A stretch of DNA of 64,000 bases from Eubacterium ruminantium (GTDB lineage Bacteria; Bacillota; Clostridia; Lachnospirales; Lachnospiraceae): contig FNUU01000005.1 of assembly GCA_900108205.1 (NCBI GenBank), positions 124,001 through 188,000 on the forward strand, read 5' to 3'. The position numbers and the translations under genes are program-made. How positions within the stretch are numbered: position 1 is the stretch's first letter; each line of letters starts with the position of its first letter. Positions 26,538 through 35,165 of the stretch are shown here, one piece after another. The notes beneath the pieces were generated by a model. The model ran no database searches. It saw nothing but the letters and a program-made list of their open reading frames with translations, and was not told the DNA's origin.

Positions 26538-27434
26538 ATGAAAAAATTTTTAGGAAAAGGTGCCATAGTTCTCGGTGCTGCGTCAGCACTACTTATTGCC
26601 GGTGTAACATCATTTGCAGCCGAAGACAAGGATTTTACAACAAAGCATAATATTGTTGTAACTGCGGGATCTGTTGATCCCGGAGCAGTACTGCTTAAGA
26701 AAACGTCAGATACCGACAAGGATAAAGACAAGGACGAAAACAAGAGCAAAAAAGATAAATCTCATAAGTACTACTATGAGTACTTCATAGATTTTGACGA
26801 TGTGAACCTCACCGAGGCAGAGAAAAAGGAACTGAAGGACATCTATAAGAGAAGTGAAGAAATAGTAAGAGAAGTCTTTGACGATGCCATAGACGAATCT
26901 GATCTTTCAAAGCTTGATGATGGTTTCAAAAAATATGAAAAAGAACTGGATGAGCTTGGAGAAAAAGCTGAAGCTCTTGAGAAAAAAGCCGGTATCTACG
27001 AAAAAATTTGTATCAATGACGATGACCTTGAAGAATTCCTGGATGATTTCGGCGATGAATATTTAAAGAATCTGGACATAGATAAGTTCATAGATAATCT
27101 TGATATCAAAGAGCTCCTGAATGATGCAGATATAGAAGGCTTCCTGGATGAGCTCGGAGATGAAATAGATTTCGAATTTGACGAGGTATTCGACGAAGAG
27201 TTTAAAGAAGACGTAGATAAAGCAGTTGATTTCATCAAAAACATCGATGGCGAAGATATTTCAGAATTTATCGATATCCTTCAGGATGTTGATGATACAG
27301 GAATCTTCAATTACATTTTCGACGATGATTATTCTGAAACCAGCTTCATCAGTTTCCTTGATGATCACGAAGATGACTTCAAAAAGATCAACGACAGATT
27401 AGAATCACTCTTTGATGATATATCTGACAGATAA
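26538..27434 (+). CDS. Secreted, highly acidic protein of unknown function
   Basis: 298 residues. Signal peptide (MKKFLGKGAIVLGAASALLI, cleavage near SFA-AED). A Lys/Asp-rich segment (TSDTDKDKDKDENKSKKDK) is followed by a helical region dominated by Asp, Glu, Leu and Ile, with loose repeats such as EFLDDFGDEYLKNLD, KFIDNLDIKELLNDAD and GFLDELGDEID. I recognise no family. The composition suggests a surface-bound, possibly divalent-cation-binding protein. GGAGG lies about 10 nt before the ATG. It is followed by an OmpR-type two-component system, suggesting it is the target or sensor partner. Confidence 0.75.
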   Translation: MKKFLGKGAIVLGAASALLIAGVTSFAAEDKDFTTKHNIVVTAGSVDPGAVLLKKTSDTDKDKDKDENKSKKDKSHKYYYEYFIDFDDVNLTEAEKKELKDIYKRSEEIVREVFDDAIDESDLSKLDDGFKKYEKELDELGEKAEALEKKAGIYEKICINDDDLEEFLDDFGDEYLKNLDIDKFIDNLDIKELLNDADIEGFLDELGDEIDFEFDEVFDEEFKEDVDKAVDFIKNIDGEDISEFIDILQDVDDTGIFNYIFDDDYSETSFISFLDDHEDDFKKINDRLESLFDDISDR

Positions 27435-27571
27435 TCAATTAAACTGACAATCTGATAACACATATACAGCCAGGCGTGAATTTATTCTTACATGCTTCAC
27501 ACCGGCTTGCTGTAACACATAGAAATATCAGACTGCCTGCCGCTGCAGACAGTCGACTAACAGGAGGAAAA

Positions 27572-28267
27572 ATGGGACAAAGGATATATGCCGCAGATGA
27601 TGAACAGGATATACTGGATGTGCTGGAGGGTTTTCTTACAAATGCAGGTTATGAGGTAAGTACCTTTCCAAACGGAGACCTGCTATATGAAGCCTTCAGA
27701 AAATCTCCGGCCGACCTTGTTATTCTGGATGTAATGATGCCGGGACACGATGGGCTTACAATCTGCAGGATGCTCAGAGAAATATCTGATGTGCCTATCA
27801 TCATCCTTACAGCCAGGGAAAGTGAATCAGACCATATGCGCGGACTTATTCTCGGCGGTGATGATTATCTCATAAAACCATTTTCTCCTTCACTGCTTGT
27901 CGTAAGAGTAAACGCCCTCCTGCGCCGCGTTCAGATGAGCAGTACAGCCAAAGCCAATCAAACCTATGGCGATATAACATTTTCAGCCACTTTACATACA
28001 GCCTACTGCAGATCCGAAAGCCTGGATCTGTCGGTTACAGAATTTTCACTGCTGGGATGCCTTATGGAGCATCCCGGCGTTGCTGTGTCCAGAGATGAGC
28101 TTCTGAGCAGCGTCTGGGGCATTGATACCGATGACATTGAAACCAGAGTCACCGACGAAACCGTCCGCCGTATAAGGCAGAAGCTTAAAAAGCTGAACAG
28201 TTCAGTTCAGATAAGTGCGGTATGGGGCTATGGATATAAACTGGAGGACAAAAATGAAGCGCAGTAA
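27572..28267 (+). CDS. OmpR/PhoB-family response regulator
   Basis: 231 residues from ATG 27572 with AGGAGG 5 nt upstream; an in-frame ATG at 27476 has no site. Receiver domain: IYAADDEQDIL, phospho-acceptor Asp in LVILDVMMPGHDG, ILTARE and the Lys in YLIKPFSP. C-terminal winged helix: LSVTEFSLLGCLMEHPGVAVSRDELLSSVWG and ETVRRIRQKLKKLN. Overlaps the kinase gene by 14 bp. Confidence 0.93.
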   Translation: MGQRIYAADDEQDILDVLEGFLTNAGYEVSTFPNGDLLYEAFRKSPADLVILDVMMPGHDGLTICRMLREISDVPIIILTARESESDHMRGLILGGDDYLIKPFSPSLLVVRVNALLRRVQMSSTAKANQTYGDITFSATLHTAYCRSESLDLSVTEFSLLGCLMEHPGVAVSRDELLSSVWGIDTDDIETRVTDETVRRIRQKLKKLNSSVQISAVWGYGYKLEDKNEAQ

Positions 28268-29507
28268 ATATAGAATAGCCCTCCTTGTAGGGTCTGTGGT
28301 AATGATAACCCTTCTTCTGTTCATTCTCATATTCAACATGGTAAGCCGTCATAATATCAAAACAGAAGCCGAATCCGCCATAAAGTCTGCCCTTAAAGAT
28401 GCTGATATCATCAGTGATACTGATATCATGGATTTTATATCCAGTCTTTCTTCCGAGCAGAGCTTTGAAACTGCGCTCAAAAACCTTGTTAACAGCATCG
28501 AAAATATCTCACTGAATTCCATACTTGATATAGATCCTTCAGAGGATGACAGCCTTTATTCGGCCAACGTTATCCTTCTGTCATCTCGTGACAATAAGAT
28601 TGTGGAAACCATCAACATGCTGTCTTCCTTAAACTATGCAGATCTCATCAGCTGGTGCAAGCAAAATGACACCACAGAGCTTATCAAAAAGGAAATCAAC
28701 GGAAAAACCTTCTATATTCAGAGTAAGATCAATGACTCCAAGGATGAAATACTGGCCTTTGTAGATGTAACCGGCGAGTATGATATGATAAACCGCATAA
28801 ACATTACTTTCTTTATAGCAGCCGTTATCATATGTATATCCGGCAGTTTCGCAGGTTATCTTCTGGGAAGAAAACTTGACCAGACACAGCTTATCCAGAA
28901 ACAGTTTTTTGAAAATACATCTCATGAACTTAAAACCCCTCTCACCACCATCAGGGGATATGCGGAAGGCATAGAAAAGGGCGTTATCACAGATTATCAA
29001 AGAACCGGGCGTGTTATAAATGCCCAGGTGGAGCACATGAGCACCCTTGTGGAGGGTATACTCAGTATTGCCAAGCTTGAAAGCGGCGCTATTCATCTGA
29101 ACAAAGAAGATCTCTCTGTGCCTGATTTTATCCAGGATTGTCTTATGCCTTTTGAAGGTATAGCCAAAAGCCGAAGCCTTAATGTAGAGCTTTATCTGGC
29201 TCCCGGCACAGTAAATGCAGATCCCTCCCAGCTGGAACACGCCATAACAAACCTCCTTACAAATGCATTTAAATACGCACTTTCCACAATAAAGATCATT
29301 TATCAGCCGGGCGAACTGATCATCTGGAATGACATTATGGACATTTCCGACGAGGAACTCTGCCATATATTTGATCGTTTTTACACCGGAAAGAATGGAA
29401 ATACCGGCATCGGTCTTGCACTTGCAAAGGAAATCATTGAACTCCACGGCAAAACAATATCTGCCGTAAAAGAAAACGGAGGCCTCTCCTTCCGGATCAG
29501 CCTCTGA
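28254..29507 (+). CDS. Membrane sensor histidine kinase
   Basis: 417 residues from ATG 28254 (CTGGAGG 6 nt upstream). Two membrane segments (about 10-30 and 180-203) enclose an extracellular sensor of about 150 residues. HisKA motif ENTSHELKTPLTTIRGYAEG, then HATPase: LLTNAFKYAL, and GIGLALAKEI. The G1/N regions look complete though the domain is short at the end. Partner of the preceding regulator. Confidence 0.92.
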   Translation: MKRSKYRIALLVGSVVMITLLLFILIFNMVSRHNIKTEAESAIKSALKDADIISDTDIMDFISSLSSEQSFETALKNLVNSIENISLNSILDIDPSEDDSLYSANVILLSSRDNKIVETINMLSSLNYADLISWCKQNDTTELIKKEINGKTFYIQSKINDSKDEILAFVDVTGEYDMINRINITFFIAAVIICISGSFAGYLLGRKLDQTQLIQKQFFENTSHELKTPLTTIRGYAEGIEKGVITDYQRTGRVINAQVEHMSTLVEGILSIAKLESGAIHLNKEDLSVPDFIQDCLMPFEGIAKSRSLNVELYLAPGTVNADPSQLEHAITNLLTNAFKYALSTIKIIYQPGELIIWNDIMDISDEELCHIFDRFYTGKNGNTGIGLALAKEIIELHGKTISAVKENGGLSFRISL

Positions 29508-29513
29508 ATACGT

Positions 29514-30251
29514 TTATTTGTTTTCCTTATTTCTTGTCTGATTAAGTCTTGCCCAGTTTATAAGGCCTATAACAGCCATCACCAGGTAAATACTTCTCTT
29601 GGTCAGATATACTGCGTCAAAATGCGCTATATACATTCCCACGGACACTATATCCGTTATGATCCACCACACATATTGTTCTCTGAACCGTAACAACTCA
29701 AGTATGGTGGCTACAATACCTATACTGAGAGTAAATGCATCAAACCACGCTGCTTCTCCCCCAAGCTTAACAAGTATCATATGATAGATTACCGCTGCAA
29801 GTACAATGATCACCGCTGCAAGCGCATTCTGCCACATAAGCAGTCTTCTTGCTTTGGTTTTCTGCGTGATCTCTTCATCCCTGTGCTTCACCCAGAAATA
29901 CCAGGAAATGAAATTCATCGGAATATAAAATGCTATTTCCAGCACTGCGGTTCCCCATATATGCCAATACACAAGATAAATTGCATAAACCACGGTATTT
30001 ATGGTTGCAAAAAGGAAATTACTGATATTTGCCTTGGCTGTAAAAAATATGCAGATGATCCCGCAGACAGCACTTATAAAATTGATAATGGTAAGCCACG
30101 GCGGATTACCGTCCGAGCTTCCGGAAGAAAAACTTTCTACCATAGCCCTGGCAGCGATAAAAACCATAACCGCTCCCATGAGATACTCATACCATTTTAA
30201 TTCTTTAAAGCTTTTAATTAAATTCTTTTTCAATTGCTTATCTTCTGCCAT
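29514..30251 (-). CDS. pnuC: PnuC-type nicotinamide riboside transporter
   Basis: 245 residues from ATG 30251 (AAGGGTG about 9 nt upstream; the GTG at 30281 has no site). Seven or so membrane segments with PnuC motifs: WLTIINFISAVCGIICIFFTAKA, NFLFATINTVVYAIYLVYWHIWG, FYIPMNFISWYFWVKH and QYVWWIITDIVSVGMYI. It imports nicotinamide riboside by facilitated diffusion. Next to an NMN adenylyltransferase, which fits pyridine-nucleotide salvage. Ends 7 bp from the convergent kinase gene. Confidence 0.92.
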   Translation of the reverse strand: MAEDKQLKKNLIKSFKELKWYEYLMGAVMVFIAARAMVESFSSGSSDGNPPWLTIINFISAVCGIICIFFTAKANISNFLFATINTVVYAIYLVYWHIWGTAVLEIAFYIPMNFISWYFWVKHRDEEITQKTKARRLLMWQNALAAVIIVLAAVIYHMILVKLGGEAAWFDAFTLSIGIVATILELLRFREQYVWWIITDIVSVGMYIAHFDAVYLTKRSIYLVMAVIGLINWARLNQTRNKENK

Positions 30252-30303
30252 CTTATATTCACCCTTATATTTTGACGCCACTCATATTTAACAACAAACC
30301 CGA

Positions 30304-30430
30304 AAATGCTGTTGCTATCATGAAAAGTACCATTTTCTACATGCTGTTACTATCACGACCAATACCATTTTCTACATGTTGCTATCATGAAAAGTATCAT
30401 TTTCAACATGCTGCTGTCATATTCAACAGC
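30304..30430. repeat. About 3.5 imperfect tandem repeats of about 35 bp
   Basis: Units begin GCTGTTGCTATCATGAAAAG / GCTGTTACTATCACGACCAA / GTTGCTATCATGAAAAGT and each ends ACCATTTTCTACAT or ATCATTTTCAACAT; a partial fourth unit (GCTGCTGTCATATTCAACA) runs into the adenylyltransferase stop. It fills the gap between that gene and pnuC. Confidence 0.7.
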
Positions 30431-30431
30431 A

Positions 30432-30935
30432 TCAGACCATCCAGTCAGCACGTTCCATCTCAGACTTCATCCCTCTGATGTCGGTACCGCTGATAGGAAA
30501 ATGTATTCTCTTTACATCCACCAGCCTGTGCACTGCCTCAGGATAGGCCCTGCTGAAATACTCTCCATAGGACTCTTCACTGCTGTAAACCGCATCCAGC
30601 TTATCGCCGAGAAGCTTTCTTACGAGAGGTGTTTCTGCCTCCCAGTCTTCAGAGCCGTCCGGAAGTCTCAGTCCGGTCGTATCTATCAGAGCCGGAATGA
30701 TCTTCGCATACTTCGATGCTTCCTCGCAGATTCTCTTCATCTGCTCAGTTCTTTTCTCAACTGAAAGCCATATTTCCGGATTCCGGAGACGTATCATTTC
30801 CTCTTCAGGTCCGCCCCAGAACAGTATTACATATACCGTCTCACATTCTAAAGCAGCGAATTCCACGCAGTAGCGGTGGCCTTTATGAAACGGAAGGAAT
30901 TTCCCTCCGTACATTCCTGTCTTATATTTTTTCAC
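30432..30935 (-). CDS. NadR-type NMN adenylyltransferase, single domain
   Basis: 167 residues from GTG 30935 with GGAGG 6 nt upstream (frame extends to 30977 but without a site). GMYGGKFLPFHKGHRYCVEFA carries the GxFxPxHxGH nucleotidyltransferase motif and ISGTDIRG matches ISxTxxR near the C-terminus. Makes NAD(+) from NMN. Similar to the middle domain of NadR, but the nicotinamide-riboside kinase domain that normally follows is absent: the frame stops 13 residues after ISGTDIRG, at the edge of the tandem repeats. A separate kinase would be needed. Same strand as pnuC. Confidence 0.85.
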   Translation of the reverse strand: MKKYKTGMYGGKFLPFHKGHRYCVEFAALECETVYVILFWGGPEEEMIRLRNPEIWLSVEKRTEQMKRICEEASKYAKIIPALIDTTGLRLPDGSEDWEAETPLVRKLLGDKLDAVYSSEESYGEYFSRAYPEAVHRLVDVKRIHFPISGTDIRGMKSEMERADWMV

Positions 30936-31072
30936 TTCCAGCCTCCAATTAATTTTTATATAATTTTCAAGTAGCACATCTTAATTGTCTGTTATTAACA
31001 GTATTTATTAACTCATGTTTGTTACGCAGCGCAGACCTTCTGATTCCTGTTTTCGTCACAAACATACTTGTT

Positions 31073-32152
31073 TCAGATTCCCAGCAGATATGCATTTTCC
31101 ACCAGAAACTTATTTATCTCCGGTCTGTCCATTTCAAGAAACAGCTGCTTAACCAAATTCCTGTTAACTTCAAGAATATCTCTGAATCCCAGAATGATGT
31201 GTTCTGCAATACCGAATCTGAACACCGCCTCTATAATCTTCTCAGCCTCATTTCTTTCTTCCACTGTCAGATTTTCAGAATTATCTATATATCTTAAAAA
31301 GCTTACCCTGTCCACCATGGCATTTATAAGGATAGTCACCTTATCAGCTTCTTCAGGCGCAGGCACCCTGCCTGCCAGATAATCATCAACATCGATCAGA
31401 TTATCGTTCTCTTTTACATAATGGATAAACTGCATAGCCTGCGCTACGCCGACATTTCCCGATATCTTATTTACGACCACCGGATTATCCAGATTACTGT
31501 CGCACTTAAGTATATCGCTGACTCTTTCCCACGAACGCGGTGTTGCAAATATCATACTCTCCGGATCCTCCTTCTGAGTGTGCAGCGCATCTGGATTAAA
31601 GGACAGATAATTCAGCACGTAGGAATGAATACCGAAAGGTATGGCAAAATCATTTTTCCATATACCGAAATCCACGTCTATATAGTGAATTTCAAACCTG
31701 TCTGCGAGCGGTCCCGCCAGGCGTATATAAACTCCGTCATCGTCCTCTCTGTTTCCAAGGCCGATAACAAATGTACCCTCCGGCAGTCTATACTGTCCGA
31801 CCCTGCGGTCAAGTATAAGCTGGTATGCAGCTACCTGGACTCTCTTCGGGCAGGACGTAATCTCATCAAGAAGAAGTATGGTTTTCTTTCCGTCACGTTC
31901 TTCATCCGGCAGTACCTCAGGCGAAAGCCATCTGGTCTTGGTGCGGTCTTCATTTGGATATATAAGTCCTCCGATCTCTACCTCTGACATCTGCGCCAGT
32001 CTGAGGTCTATAACCTTATAACCTAATTTGTCGCCAATCTGCCTTATAATCTGGGATTTTCCCACGCCCGGTGCTCCCAGTCCGAGAATAGCATGGCGGA
32101 TTCCATGCACAATATTAAATTCTATACATTCCCTGAATTCTCTTAAGTTCAT
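31073..32152 (-). CDS. MoxR-family AAA+ ATPase
   Basis: 359 residues. Walker A GLGAPGVGKSQII (about 24-36), Walker B TILLLDEITS (about 92-101), sensor I GLGNREDDDG. Starts inside the stop of the DUF2201/VWA gene with a 4-bp ATGA overlap. MoxR ATPases act with VWA proteins as chaperone pairs in cofactor insertion or complex assembly; the neighbouring gene is just such a partner. Confidence 0.88.
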   Translation of the reverse strand: MNLREFRECIEFNIVHGIRHAILGLGAPGVGKSQIIRQIGDKLGYKVIDLRLAQMSEVEIGGLIYPNEDRTKTRWLSPEVLPDEERDGKKTILLLDEITSCPKRVQVAAYQLILDRRVGQYRLPEGTFVIGLGNREDDDGVYIRLAGPLADRFEIHYIDVDFGIWKNDFAIPFGIHSYVLNYLSFNPDALHTQKEDPESMIFATPRSWERVSDILKCDSNLDNPVVVNKISGNVGVAQAMQFIHYVKENDNLIDVDDYLAGRVPAPEEADKVTILINAMVDRVSFLRYIDNSENLTVEERNEAEKIIEAVFRFGIAEHIILGFRDILEVNRNLVKQLFLEMDRPEINKFLVENAYLLGI

Positions 32153-33627
32153 AATCTTGCCAGCCTTCCTATATCATTTTTATCATCAAATGCAGCTCCA
32201 TCTTCCGTTACTACAAGTATCGTTTTTTCTCTCAGCCTTCCTGCAGGTTTTCTCAGAGCCCCGAAATAACCATCTGTCAGGATTATCATGACCTCCGGTT
32301 TTATGTTATTCTTTTCAATATAATCGTACACGCAGTTAAGATCCGTTCCGCCAGAATGATTAGCCATGCAATCCATTATCTTATCTTTACCCCTGATATT
32401 TTTATAGACATCAGTAACCTCCGTATCCCAGAATGCGATATTAAATACGCAGTTAAACTCAGCAGAAATACGGTAAAGCTGCGTCATAAACTGCGACAGC
32501 TCGTCAACACTTATAGAACCAGACGTATCCACAAATGCCCATATCTCACCAAGCTCATCCTCAATCCTGTTAAGCCCCGGAACTATCAGGTCCATATGTA
32601 TATACTTTCTCTCGGGAGTATAATAAGAGCTCTCATCATCCTCTCTCAGCTGCAGAAAATCATATAAAAGCTTATGCCATGGAAGCTTTTTACTTGCGAC
32701 TGCCCCCAAAAGCTCTCTTGGTATATAGTGACTGCCCTGTAAACCATATTTTTTTACACTATCCTTAAGAAGCTTTCTGAGCTCACCGGCACACAGCTCT
32801 CCTTCCATTTCCGAGAGTGTGTCAGGCGCCTCCAGATCGCTCACCCTCTGAACCAGTTCATTTCCCTTCCAGATCACATTACCATCTGAGCTTCTTTCCT
32901 TAAACCTGTTTTTAAGATTCTCATAAAGCTTTTCGGTATAATCCCCTTTGCTCAGTTCATCAATAAAACAGCCCTTTTCCGGTCTTTCCAATTTGACCTT
33001 TCCCCTGACATCCCATTTCATCTTGTCAATGGCATCATTTACTATCCAGTCTGCCGCAATATTCCAAATGAGCGGATCCCTGTCACCCGCTCTCTTCCAG
33101 TGAAGAAAAATGACATGTAGCATCTCATGCATAAGAATATAATTCCGTTCTCCCTCGTTAAACTCCGCCATAAATGCAGGATTATAGCGGATGCACTTAC
33201 CATTTGTACAGGCTGTCTTAACATTGTAATCCTCGATCACCTTCAGCCTCAGCAGGAACTGTCCATAAAATGGCATCCCCCTCAGCATGCCCACCTTAAA
33301 CACCTGCAAACCTTTGCGGATCTCATCAAGTTTTGCATCTGAAATCGGGGTTGCATCTGTATAATCTGTTTTAATGTCGGTTTTTACGTTAGACCCGGCA
33401 CCTGTTTGGGCATTGGTTTTGGATCCGTTTCTCGCGGCGGATGATGTACCGGTTCTGCCCCCGGTTTTGGCGTTGGTTTTAGAACCGGATCCGGTAGATG
33501 TTGTCCCAGTTTTAGTACCGGTTTGTGTGGTATTTTTTGCATCCGGATTAATATCAAACTCATTAACGATCTTCGAAACATCACCAACCGCCTGCTCTAT
33601 TACCTTTTTCAGAATATCAAATATCAT
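32149..33627 (-). CDS. DUF2201 metallopeptidase-like/VWA-like protein
   Basis: 492 residues. After a short helix comes a low-complexity Thr/Gly/Lys/Ser linker (about 31-85). Zinc motif HEMLHVIFLH (H167, E168, H171, H176) marks the DUF2201 N-terminal metallopeptidase-like domain. The C-terminal VWA-like domain has IWAFVDTSGSIS (DxSxS, MIDAS-like) and MIILTDGYFG. Works as partner of the downstream MoxR ATPase. The whole set may assemble or mature an enzyme; the FdhD and radical-SAM genes upstream make a metalloenzyme possible but this is inference. Confidence 0.85.
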   Translation of the reverse strand: MIFDILKKVIEQAVGDVSKIVNEFDINPDAKNTTQTGTKTGTTSTGSGSKTNAKTGGRTGTSSAARNGSKTNAQTGAGSNVKTDIKTDYTDATPISDAKLDEIRKGLQVFKVGMLRGMPFYGQFLLRLKVIEDYNVKTACTNGKCIRYNPAFMAEFNEGERNYILMHEMLHVIFLHWKRAGDRDPLIWNIAADWIVNDAIDKMKWDVRGKVKLERPEKGCFIDELSKGDYTEKLYENLKNRFKERSSDGNVIWKGNELVQRVSDLEAPDTLSEMEGELCAGELRKLLKDSVKKYGLQGSHYIPRELLGAVASKKLPWHKLLYDFLQLREDDESSYYTPERKYIHMDLIVPGLNRIEDELGEIWAFVDTSGSISVDELSQFMTQLYRISAEFNCVFNIAFWDTEVTDVYKNIRGKDKIMDCMANHSGGTDLNCVYDYIEKNNIKPEVMIILTDGYFGALRKPAGRLREKTILVVTEDGAAFDDKNDIGRLARL

Positions 33628-33752
33628 TTAATCTCTCCATACATCCGGGCTGCATTATTCCGCGCCATTCATCCATACCAGTTTTTGTCTTACCCTACTT
33701 CCGGATCACGTCTATCCTCACCATCTACCGGGCTGCATTTTACCGCACATGA

Positions 33753-34760
33753 TCAGCTTATCATACAGGCCAGTTTATACTTCGTGGCAACAGCATCCAT
33801 AACATCCTTTTCAGGCCGATTACCCTCCGAATCAACTATCAGATTCAGATAATCCTCAGGCAAATAATCACAATTATTTATCTTTATATATTTTTCACGA
33901 TAGATAAAGTAATCCTTACCGGCATAAGCTACCTTTAGCAAATCTACAAAAAATGCACTTCCCAACGTAAGATGAAAGGTAACATGAACCTTATCTCCAT
34001 CTACTCTGACATTTCTTTCATTGTATTCTGTAATGATAAGCGCTGAAGGCTTCATGTAATTTTCATTTTGCATGATCCTGTCATGCGCATTTTCACTTTT
34101 CGGATCATTAATATTTGGTCGTTCCCGGCCGACATATTTTTTTAAGCACCGCTCTCTGAATTCCTTAATATGCCCCTGTTCGGTATTAATTATCGCAGCT
34201 TGTCCTTTAAATATCTTTTCTTTAGGTTTATCCTCTGCATATTGGGGAAAAATATTTTCGATAATAAAAAGTGCATTCATTTTAGCATCTAGTATCCTTG
34301 GAATACCATAGCTTCCGAATCCGCTATATATCTCCGAAAACTCCGGCAGCGCTGCATGTTCCGGCGTTACCAGCCTGCTCTCTCCATCATTAAGCAGTAT
34401 GCTGCTGCTTCGTATTTTTTCATAATCCCCTACAGACAGCTTCCTCATAAGGTCAAATTCCGCAAGATTAACCCCTCGATAAGTATCAAAACAATCGGCA
34501 TTTATCTTCCTGAGACTTTCCGGAAGAACAACTCTTTTGGTTATACCTTCCAGCTTACAAAAGGCCTCTGTATTAATCTCCTCGATCCCCTCTGATATTA
34601 TAATATCCGTGACGGAATCGCCCGCATAAAACCCGGAGCCTATTATTCTGATCCTGTGGCCATTTACTTCCGAAGGTACAACCAGTATTTTTTGATCATT
34701 TTTCATGGAAAGAAGGGTATCGTTCAGGATCAGATATGTATCATCAATATAGCTTTCCAT
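33753..34760 (-). CDS. BspA-type leucine-rich-repeat-containing protein
   Basis: 335 residues. Residues about 30-100 hold LRR_5-like repeats (VVPSEVNGHRIRIIGSGFYA, VTDIIISEGIEEINTEAFCK, RVVLPESLRKINADCF). The remainder (LFIIENIFPQYAEDKPKEK, KVHVTFHLTLGSAFFVDLLK) is unassigned. No signal peptide, so probably intracellular. In line with the MoxR/DUF2201 genes; 125 bp separate it from the next stop. Function unknown. Confidence 0.72.
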   Translation of the reverse strand: MESYIDDTYLILNDTLLSMKNDQKILVVPSEVNGHRIRIIGSGFYAGDSVTDIIISEGIEEINTEAFCKLEGITKRVVLPESLRKINADCFDTYRGVNLAEFDLMRKLSVGDYEKIRSSSILLNDGESRLVTPEHAALPEFSEIYSGFGSYGIPRILDAKMNALFIIENIFPQYAEDKPKEKIFKGQAAIINTEQGHIKEFRERCLKKYVGRERPNINDPKSENAHDRIMQNENYMKPSALIITEYNERNVRVDGDKVHVTFHLTLGSAFFVDLLKVAYAGKDYFIYREKYIKINNCDYLPEDYLNLIVDSEGNRPEKDVMDAVATKYKLACMIS

Positions 34761-34761
34761 A

Positions 34762-35034
34762 TCAACACCAACTCGCTCTCTTTATTCTCTCGCGTCCATC
34801 TCTTATGGACTTACTCAGTTCTTCCATGGTTACAAGCTTTCCTTTTTTCTTATTTCCAAGCTCAGCAGCCTCTTTCGACACATCTATCAGATCACTTACA
34901 ACCGTCAGATATTCCTCACGGACATTATCATTTTCCATTATCTGACGAAGCTCTTTTAAGGACAGATTTACATTTTTTTCCTGTCCGGTTGATATTATCC
35001 TTGATATAAATGCCAGAAGTTCCTGTTCTGTCAT
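34762..35034 (-). CDS. Small helical protein of unknown function
   Basis: 90 residues from ATG 35034 (AGAAAGG 9 nt upstream). The frame continues to 35187 but that part reads through dispersed repeat F, so the short start is favoured. Sequence (MTEQELLAFISRIISTGQEK ... LVTMEELSKSIRDGRERIK) is mostly charged helix. Stops one base before the LRR gene, suggesting coupling. No family recognised. Confidence 0.65.
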   Translation of the reverse strand: MTEQELLAFISRIISTGQEKNVNLSLKELRQIMENDNVREEYLTVVSDLIDVSKEAAELGNKKKGKLVTMEELSKSIRDGRERIKRASWC

Positions 35035-35065
35035 AATGATCATCCTTTCTGCGAGTATTCTGATA

Positions 35066-35165
35066 TAAGATATAAATACCATATCTAACAATCCTGCGGA
35101 ACCGGCGTTCCTGATATCAAGAAAAACAAATACGCGTTTCACCCCTAGCTTGTTTTTCTTCATAA
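35066..35165 (+). repeat. Dispersed repeat, composite copy F, overlapping a gene end
   Basis: AACAATCCTGCGGAACCGGC, GTTCCTGATATC, then AAGAAAAACAAATACGCG ... GCTTGTTTTTCTT, the second module found also in D and G. On the minus strand the module encodes the last 13 or so codons and the stop of the radical-SAM gene. Confidence 0.75.

Noticed and set aside
30304..30430. CRISPR-like array
   Set aside because: Units are imperfect, about 35 bp, without spacers of constant length and only 3.5 copies; tandem repeat expansion is simpler.
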